Below, one piece after another: positions 1 to 3,258 of a DNA stretch of 5,854 nt. The stretch's first letter is position 1, and each line of letters starts with the position of its first letter. Location of the stretch: positions 1 to 5,854 of the forward strand of contig CAKZQX010000419.1 in NCBI GenBank assembly GCA_937141995.1. The letters are read 5' to 3'. The DNA comes from an uncultured Chloroflexaceae bacterium (GTDB lineage: Bacteria; Chloroflexota; Chloroflexia; Chloroflexales; Chloroflexaceae). The notes beneath the pieces are model-generated. The model was not told where the DNA came from and ran no database searches. It saw only the letters and a list, made by a program, of their open reading frames with translations. Position numbers and translations under genes: made by a program.

Positions 1-60
1 GGGACGCCGGGGGCGCGGTCCGGTGTCGCAGGGCACCCGGCATGCCGTGGGACCGCCGCG
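1..60. repeat. GC-rich block with inverted repeats, possible interspersed repeat (cut by window edge)
   Basis: This block is almost entirely G and C, in contrast to the moderately AT-rich bases 70-190 that follow. It contains an inverted pair GCGGTCC (15-21) and GGACCGC (50-56), and a perfect palindrome GGCATGCC (39-46). The plus-strand frame is open from base 1 to 372, but its product has no recognisable domain and its later part runs antisense to the J-domain gene. I read it as non-coding, possibly the edge of a dispersed intergenic repeat. That reading is inferred from composition and symmetry only, because no second copy lies in this window. Confidence 0.3.
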
Positions 61-190
61 CATCAGCTTTTCAGACAGTCTCTAATATCGGTCTTGCTAC
101 TTCTCGTTGATTTGTTCTCGCCAGTGCAATCGCCACCTTACGAAGTGCTTCCATACGAGTCCATGTTATTGATCATCATGCTTGCAGAGC

Positions 191-1135
191 CTAACTCCGC
201 ATGGTTCGCAGTTCCTCAAAGAGTTCTCGCTCGCGCGATGAGAGATTTGTGGGCAACTGCGCCTCGACTGTTACATAGAGATCCCCACGTTGCTCAGTCT
301 GGCGCAGCCGGGGCATACCCTGCCCACCCAGCCGAAACACCCGACCATTGGGCGTACCTGCCGGGATATTGAGTGTAAGGCGCTTGCCGTCAATCGTTGA
401 AACCTGCATCTCGCCGCCAAGCATCAGCGTATAGAGATCAACGTGCGCCTGCACTTTGAGATTCTCACCCTCGCGTTCAAAACGCTGATGGGGTTGCAGG
501 CGCACCAGCAGCAATAGATCGCCCCGACGTCCGCCACCGGCGCCTGCACCACCTTCACCCGGAACGCGCACCTTCGTCCCGGTATCCGCACCGACGGGAA
601 TCTTCACGGTAATGAAGCGAGGCGTGCCGTCCGGGTTAGTAAACTGCACGCGGCGCTGCGTTCCGCTAAATGCCTCCTCCAATGTTATGTCAACTGAATG
701 CTCAATATCCTGCCCATCCATATGCATGCCAAAGCCGCCCGGTCCCGCGCCTGGCCCGGCCCCGCGCCGCCGCGCGCCGCCGCCACCACCACCACCGCCG
801 AAGAAGGTCTCGAAGATATCCTGGAAGTCAAAATTGGCGTTTCCACCATACGCATTCCAGTCAAAGCCCTCCGCGCCCCCCGCGCCGCCGGCTCCCGTGG
901 CCTGCTCATAACGCTGCCAGTCGCGCCCAAAGCGATCATACTTGGAGCGCTTATCCTTGTCGGACAGCACTTCGTAGGCTTCGTTTATCTCCTTAAACCG
1001 GGTCTCGGCCGCTTTGTCGCCCGGGTTAATATCAGGATGGTATTTACGCGCAAGCTTCCGATAGGCCCGCTTGATCTCTTGCTCACCCGCGTTACGGTCC
1101 ACACCCAGTATCTGGTAGTAATCCTTATATGCCAT
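191..1135 (-). CDS. Class B J-domain co-chaperone (CbpA/DnaJ-like, no zinc finger)
   Basis: This is a cytoplasmic Hsp40-type co-chaperone, expected to stimulate the ATPase of DnaK (Hsp70) and deliver unfolded substrates to it. The product is 314 residues. The J-domain spans residues 4-70, with the diagnostic HPD motif at 33-35 ([11 protein letters not shown]). A Gly/Phe-rich linker follows (about 80-136), with an eight-glycine run at 113-120 and an RRR at 122-124. The two DnaJ C-terminal substrate-binding domains follow (about 144-215 and 222-293; [16 protein letters not shown], then [18 protein letters not shown]). The four CxxCxGxG zinc repeats of true DnaJ are absent, which makes it class B (CbpA, DnaJ2-like). 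The ATG at 1135 is chosen because GAGGAG lies 9 bases upstream and the protein then begins MAYKDYYQ, as the family does; an in-frame TTG at 1144 abuts that site. Stop is TAG. It has its own promoter with an HspR-like operator. I see no clear terminator downstream, and neither dnaK nor hspR is in view. The family call is secure; calling it cbpA specifically would be a guess. Confidence 0.95.
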   Translation of the reverse strand: MAYKDYYQILGVDRNAGEQEIKRAYRKLARKYHPDINPGDKAAETRFKEINEAYEVLSDKDKRSKYDRFGRDWQRYEQATGAGGAGGAEGFDWNAYGGNANFDFQDIFETFFGGGGGGGGARRRGAGPGAGPGGFGMHMDGQDIEHSVDITLEEAFSGTQRRVQFTNPDGTPRFITVKIPVGADTGTKVRVPGEGGAGAGGGRRGDLLLLVRLQPHQRFEREGENLKVQAHVDLYTLMLGGEMQVSTIDGKRLTLNIPAGTPNGRVFRLGGQGMPRLRQTEQRGDLYVTVEAQLPTNLSSRERELFEELRTMRS

Positions 1136-1144
1136 TACGCACAA

Positions 1145-1150
1145 CTCCTC
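1145..1150 (-). promoter_or_regulatory. Shine-Dalgarno of the J-domain gene (decides the start)
   Basis: On the minus strand this reads GAGGAG, nine bases before the ATG at 1135. The alternative in-frame TTG at 1144 directly abuts this site with no spacing, so the ATG is the start. Confidence 0.8.
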
Positions 1151-1185
1151 ATTTGGAAGTACATTTTTTCGTTTTCTTCGCTTTT

Positions 1186-1214
1186 ATAGTAGAACTTGAG
1201 GGTAATGCTGTCAA
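1186..1214 (-). promoter_or_regulatory. Sigma-70-type promoter of the J-domain gene
   Basis: On the minus strand there is a perfect -35 box TTGACA (1214-1209), a 17-base spacer and a -10 box TACTAT (1191-1186, 4 of 6 to consensus). Transcription would start near 1179, giving a leader of about 44 bases that is A-rich and ends in the Shine-Dalgarno. The exact -35 match and ideal spacing make this the best promoter in the window. It is overlapped by a HAIR-like inverted repeat, so repression is likely. Confidence 0.7.
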
Positions 1215-1215
1215 G
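1195..1215. promoter_or_regulatory. HAIR-like inverted repeat, candidate HspR operator
   Basis: Seen: on the minus strand CTTGACA-N7-CCTCAAG, a 21-base inverted repeat whose outer CTTGA/TCAAG arms match perfectly. Known: HspR, the MerR-family heat-shock repressor, binds HAIR, consensus CTTGAGT-N7-ACTCAAG. The spacing is identical and 11 of the 14 half-site bases agree. The element covers the whole -35 box and part of the spacer of the J-domain promoter, where a repressor would block RNA polymerase. Inferred: the gene is under HspR-type heat-shock control. No CIRCE element (the HrcA site) is seen. HspR itself is not in the window. Confidence 0.55.
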
Positions 1216-1246
1216 GTTACGATATACCATCGCGCAGACATAGAAA

Positions 1247-1274
1247 GCCGGCTGCACACAATTGTACAGCCGGT
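1247..1274 (-). terminator. Stem-loop after the winged-helix gene, possible weak terminator
   Basis: The arms CCGGCTG (1248-1254) and CAGCCGG (1267-1273) form a 7-bp GC-rich stem, extended by one G·U pair, around a 12-base loop that contains the palindrome ACAATTGT. Read on the minus strand the stem is followed by CTTTCT, a poor U-tract. It lies 70 bases past the stop of the upstream winged-helix gene and before the J-domain promoter, a suitable place to end the first transcript. The weak U-tract leaves doubt; it could instead be a protein-binding palindrome. Confidence 0.4.
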
Positions 1275-1344
1275 ATGCCCGCCGGCAAACAGCGAACAAT
1301 GCACCTGAGAACAATGTACGACTGCTGCAGCGCACCTGTTTTTG

Positions 1345-1740
1345 CTATGAGACGGATGCGAAGGGAGACTCCCAGGTTCTATCCCGCCGGAAGGGAGCAT
1401 ACGATGCCAGATCACGAATCGTGCGCTGAATGCGGTCCCGTTCGAGGGGATCATCATAGCCATGCATCAACTGCCGGATTGGCTCAAGATACTCCCGACG
1501 CGGCACATAACTGTAGAACGGGTCGCCCATGCCAATGCATGTACCTACATGCAAAATGCCGTCTTCGGCGAGTTCGTGCAATGCCTGCATCACGCTCCAG
1601 ATGTCACGACAGCAACGTTCGGCCATTTTGTCCGGAGTTACCTCCAGACGGGGATCTTCAAAAAAAATAAGTAACAGTTGCAGTTTGGTAGGTGTGTCAA
1701 TAGCCTGTTCGAGCAAATACTGGACGGTTGGGTCAATCAT
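1345..1740 (-). CDS. Small predicted winged-helix protein of unknown function
   Basis: The product is 131 residues, soluble, with no signal peptide or membrane segment. I do not recognise a named family. Residues about 16-82 look like a winged helix: helix TPTKLQLLLIFFEDP (17-31), a short PDKMAER helix (36-42), a recognition-like helix RDIWSVMQALHELAEDGIL (45-63), then a wing-like stretch ending FYSYVP (75-80). That pattern resembles transcription regulators of the MarR/TrmB/ArsR kind. The C-terminal part (82-115, EYLEPIRQLMHGYDDPLERD and onward) is charged and helical, perhaps for dimerisation. A Cys-Cys pair sits at 43-44. The start is supported by AAGGAG (1753-1748) seven bases before the ATG. 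The gene is divergent from asd and tandem with the J-domain gene 209 bases downstream, but a hairpin and a strong promoter separate the two. A run of eight T's (codons for IFF) is a possible slippage site. A DNA-binding role is inferred from secondary structure read by eye; it could be a non-regulatory winged-helix protein. Confidence 0.75.
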   Translation of the reverse strand: MIDPTVQYLLEQAIDTPTKLQLLLIFFEDPRLEVTPDKMAERCCRDIWSVMQALHELAEDGILHVGTCIGMGDPFYSYVPRREYLEPIRQLMHGYDDPLERDRIQRTIRDLASYAPFRRDRTWESPFASVS

Positions 1741-1818
1741 CGACGTTCTCCTTCACGAGATCCCCAATGATCTCTCAGCCGAGCTAAAGGACGCCATTCG
1801 TATGGAGCCTCATAGCAC

Positions 1819-1850
1819 GGAGGCTGCCTCCTGCATCCTGGGAGGAAGCC
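1819..1850 (-). promoter_or_regulatory. Mutually exclusive stem-loops in the winged-helix gene leader
   Basis: The segments GGAGG (1819-1823), CCTCC (1827-1831) and GGAGG (1841-1845) can pair in two exclusive ways. One is a tight hairpin with a 3-base loop (1819-1831). The other is a longer stem, 1822-1831 with 1841-1850, with nine pairs, one mismatch and a 9-base loop. The element lies roughly 80-110 bases upstream of the winged-helix start and within its transcript if the 1943-1972 promoter is used. Competing stems suggest a regulatory leader, but function is inference and no known riboswitch is recognised. Confidence 0.3.
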
Positions 1851-1942
1851 GATGTCCGAACCCTTAAGCTACTAGCGAGAACCATTAGAAGGATATGCCG
1901 TTACCTCTCAAACGATTGTTCATCTTGTAACGAGTTCTGTTG

Positions 1943-1972
1943 ATTATACAACAAACTGCGCCGCCATGCCAC
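1943..1972 (-). promoter_or_regulatory. Candidate promoter of the winged-helix gene
   Basis: On the minus strand a perfect -10 box TATAAT (1948-1943) lies 18 bases after GTGGCA (1972-1967, 4 of 6 to the -35 consensus). The leader would be about 195 bases. The -10 box is embedded in the inverted repeat TGTTG-N6-CAACA (1938-1953), a possible operator. The perfect -10 supports it; the modest -35 and long leader keep confidence moderate. Confidence 0.4.
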
Positions 1973-1979
1973 ATATTTT

Positions 1980-2009
1980 TTAACAGATTTTATATCCTTT
2001 GCCTATGTT
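1980..2009 (+). promoter_or_regulatory. Candidate promoter of asd (distal)
   Basis: TTAACA (1980-1985, 5 of 6) and TATGTT (2004-2009, 4 of 6) are separated by 18 bases in the AT-rich part of the intergenic region. The expected leader is about 130 bases. A second candidate nearer the gene is listed separately. Confidence 0.35.
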
Positions 2010-2046
2010 CAAAACCTGGGCAACCCGGCCCGCCGTGAGAATGGTC

Positions 2047-2076
2047 TTGCCGAACGGTTGAAGCGTATGGTACTAT
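2047..2076 (+). promoter_or_regulatory. Candidate promoter of asd (proximal)
   Basis: TTGCCG (2047-2052, 4 of 6) and TACTAT (2071-2076) are 18 bases apart. The -10 hexamer is identical to that of the J-domain promoter in this window. It would give a leader of about 65 bases. It lies in GC-richer DNA than the distal candidate, so neither can be preferred from sequence alone. Confidence 0.3.
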
Positions 2077-2134
2077 CAGGCAAAGAAATACCCAGACCCC
2101 TTCATTCGACAGTACAGGCCATGTTGCCATCAGT

Positions 2135-2142
2135 AGAAGGAG
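2135..2142 (+). promoter_or_regulatory. Shine-Dalgarno of asd (decides the start)
   Basis: AGAAGGAG ends five bases before the ATG at 2148. The frame stays open upstream to a TTG at 2058, but that codon lacks such a site and would add 30 residues in front of the Rossmann fold, which normally starts within a few residues of the N-terminus. Confidence 0.75.
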
Positions 2143-2147
2143 CAGCT

Positions 2148-3203
2148 ATGTCTACAATCAGAGTCGCCGTTCTTGGCGCAACGGGCATGGTCGGACAGCG
2201 CTTCGTGCAACTGCTCCAGGGACATCCCTGGTTTGAGCTTGCCGCGCTGACCGGGAGCGAGCGCAGTGCCGGGCGCACCTACGGCGAATCGTGCCGTTGG
2301 GTGCTGGACAGCGATATGCCGGCCCATCTGCGCGATATGCCGGTGCGGGGCAGCGAAGATCCGCTCGACGATGTCCCGCTGATCTTCTCGGCGCTGCCCA
2401 GCAGTGCCGCCGGACCTATCGAAGAGCGTCTGGCCGCCGCCGGGCATATCGTCTGCTCGAATGCTAGTAACCATCGCATGCAGCCGGATGTGCCCCTGCT
2501 GATCCCGGAGGTCAACCCGGAACATCTGGGGCTGATCGAAACGCAACGCAAGCGACGCGGTTGGAGTGGCGCTATCGTGACCAACCCCAACTGCACCATT
2601 ACGCCGCTGACGATGGCGCTCCACCCACTGCACAACGCCTTTGGCATCAGCAAGGTGCTGGTCGTCAGCATGCAGGCGCTCTCGGGCGCGGGCTATCCGG
2701 GTGTGCCCTCATATGACGCCGGGGATAATGTCATTCCATTCATTGGCGGTGAGGAACCTAAAGTTGAGTCGGAGCCGCAGAAGATCCTGGGAGTGCTGAA
2801 TAACGAAGAGGTAACACCGGCCGGCTTCCTGACCTCGGCGCACTGCAACCGCGTGCCGGTGCTGGAGGGCCATCTCGAATGCATCTCGATTGCGCTGGAG
2901 CGGCAAGCCGGCATGGAGGAACTGATTGATGTTATGCGTCACTTCCGGGGGTTGCCGCAGGAGTTGAACCTACCCAGCGCGCCGCCACAGCCGGTCATCG
3001 TCCGCGATGAGCCGGACCGTCCGCAGACGCGCCGCGACCGCGATGCCGGGAAGGGCATGGCAACGGTGGTGGGGCGAGTGCGGCACTGCCCGCTGCTGGT
3101 CTACAAGTTTGTGGCACTGGCGCACAATACCATCCGGGGTGCGGCCGGTGGATCGCTGCTCAACGCCGAGTTGATGGTAGCGCAGGGGATTGTGCAGGCG
3201 TAG
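2148..3203 (+). CDS. asd: Aspartate-semialdehyde dehydrogenase (archaeal/fungal type)
   Basis: Catalyses the NADPH-dependent reductive dephosphorylation of L-aspartyl-4-phosphate to L-aspartate-4-semialdehyde, the branch-point step to lysine/diaminopimelate, threonine and methionine. It is cytoplasmic. The product is 351 residues, full length for the family. Seen: the N-terminal Rossmann nucleotide motif GATGMVGQ (10-17); the catalytic cysteine in NPNCT (Cys149); GAGYPGVPS (180-188); DNVIPFIGGEE (193-203); KVESEPQKIL (205-214); and CNRVPVLEGH (233-242), which carries the substrate-binding Arg235 and the likely general-base His242. These motifs and the SNASNHRM segment (104-111) match the archaeal/fungal branch (yeast HOM2-like) rather than the E. 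coli branch; this branch also occurs in some bacteria, including Chloroflexota as I recall. The gene stands alone, with no aspartokinase or dapA beside it, divergent from the winged-helix gene and convergent with the kinase gene. No lesion is seen. Confidence 0.97.
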   Translation: MSTIRVAVLGATGMVGQRFVQLLQGHPWFELAALTGSERSAGRTYGESCRWVLDSDMPAHLRDMPVRGSEDPLDDVPLIFSALPSSAAGPIEERLAAAGHIVCSNASNHRMQPDVPLLIPEVNPEHLGLIETQRKRRGWSGAIVTNPNCTITPLTMALHPLHNAFGISKVLVVSMQALSGAGYPGVPSYDAGDNVIPFIGGEEPKVESEPQKILGVLNNEEVTPAGFLTSAHCNRVPVLEGHLECISIALERQAGMEELIDVMRHFRGLPQELNLPSAPPQPVIVRDEPDRPQTRRDRDAGKGMATVVGRVRHCPLLVYKFVALAHNTIRGAAGGSLLNAELMVAQGIVQA

Positions 3204-3219
3204 TTACGTTATGTAAAGT

Positions 3220-3252
3220 GTGAGGTGTGAAGGCAATCGTTTCACGCCTCAC
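3220..3252. terminator. Hairpin between convergent asd and kinase genes, possible bidirectional terminator
   Basis: GTGAGGTGTGAA (3220-3231) pairs with TTCACGCCTCAC (3241-3252) over 12 bp, with one G·U pair and a 9-base loop. It starts 17 bases after the asd stop, and its right arm contains the kinase TGA stop (3249-3251). There is no clear U-tract on either strand (the minus strand continues ACTTTACAT), so it may act as a transcript-end stabiliser or roadblock rather than a classical intrinsic terminator. The right arm belongs to a TCACGCC tandem repeat (3242-3258). Confidence 0.5.
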
Positions 3253-3258
3253 GCCTCA
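3242..3258. repeat. Short tandem repeat TCACGCC (about 2.4 copies)
   Basis: TCACGCC is repeated at 3242-3248 and 3249-3255 and followed by TCA. The repeat covers the last codon and stop of the kinase gene and the right arm of the intergenic hairpin. Similar GTGAGGC-type intergenic repeats are, as I recall, common in Chloroflexales genomes; that is memory, not a search. Confidence 0.45.

Larger units (their letters stand above)
1741..2147. other. Divergent intergenic region between the winged-helix gene and asd (407 bases)
   Basis: I see no convincing gene here. From left to right it holds the winged-helix gene's Shine-Dalgarno (1748-1753), a 6-bp hairpin just upstream of it (1757-1774), alternative GGAGG/CCTCC hairpins (1819-1850), an AT-rich stretch (about 1900-2010) with candidate promoters in both directions, and the asd leader with its ribosome binding site. 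A plus-strand frame crosses 1742-1867 without interruption, but it has no start of its own and no recognisable domain. No tRNA or known riboswitch is evident. Confidence 0.6.

Noticed and set aside
71..154. 27-residue minus-strand frame (MEALRKVAIALART...) downstream of the J-domain gene.
   Set aside because: It reads like a helical peptide but has no Shine-Dalgarno and no known relative. It could be a decayed gene end, but there is no support beyond an open frame.
1..372. Plus-strand open frame running from the left edge to 372.
   Set aside because: Its second half is antisense to the well-supported C-terminus of the J-protein. It has no ribosome binding site and no recognisable domain; GC-rich DNA leaves antisense frames open.
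1136..1144. TTG start three codons upstream of the J-protein ATG.
   Set aside because: The TTG directly abuts the Shine-Dalgarno GAGGAG, leaving no spacing, whereas the ATG is nine bases away and gives the family's normal N-terminus.
612..1189. Several plus-strand frames opposite the J-protein gene.
   Set aside because: They are antisense shadows caused by the Gly/Pro/Arg-rich GC content; none has a domain or a start signal.
1151..1230. CIRCE element (HrcA operator) upstream of the J-protein gene.
   Set aside because: The TTAGCACTC-N9-GAGTGCTAA pattern is not present; the inverted repeat seen fits HAIR geometry instead.
1294..1316. Direct repeat GAACAATG at 1294-1301 and 1309-1316.
   Set aside because: Two short copies just downstream of the winged-helix gene; too small to separate from chance, and no further copies are seen.
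1529..1867. Plus-strand frame crossing the winged-helix start, with a protein-like tail (LLHEIPNDLSAELKDAI).
   Set aside because: It is briefly reminiscent of an antitoxin N-terminus, but the frame is antisense to the winged-helix gene for most of its length, has no start or ribosome binding site at that point and ends without a domain.
2058..2147. Upstream TTG start that would extend asd by 30 residues.
   Set aside because: No ribosome binding site at the TTG; AGAAGGAG five bases before the ATG at 2148 and the position of the Rossmann motif fix the later start.
2130..2942. Minus-strand frames opposite asd.
   Set aside because: They overlap a complete, motif-rich enzyme gene and have no domains of their own.
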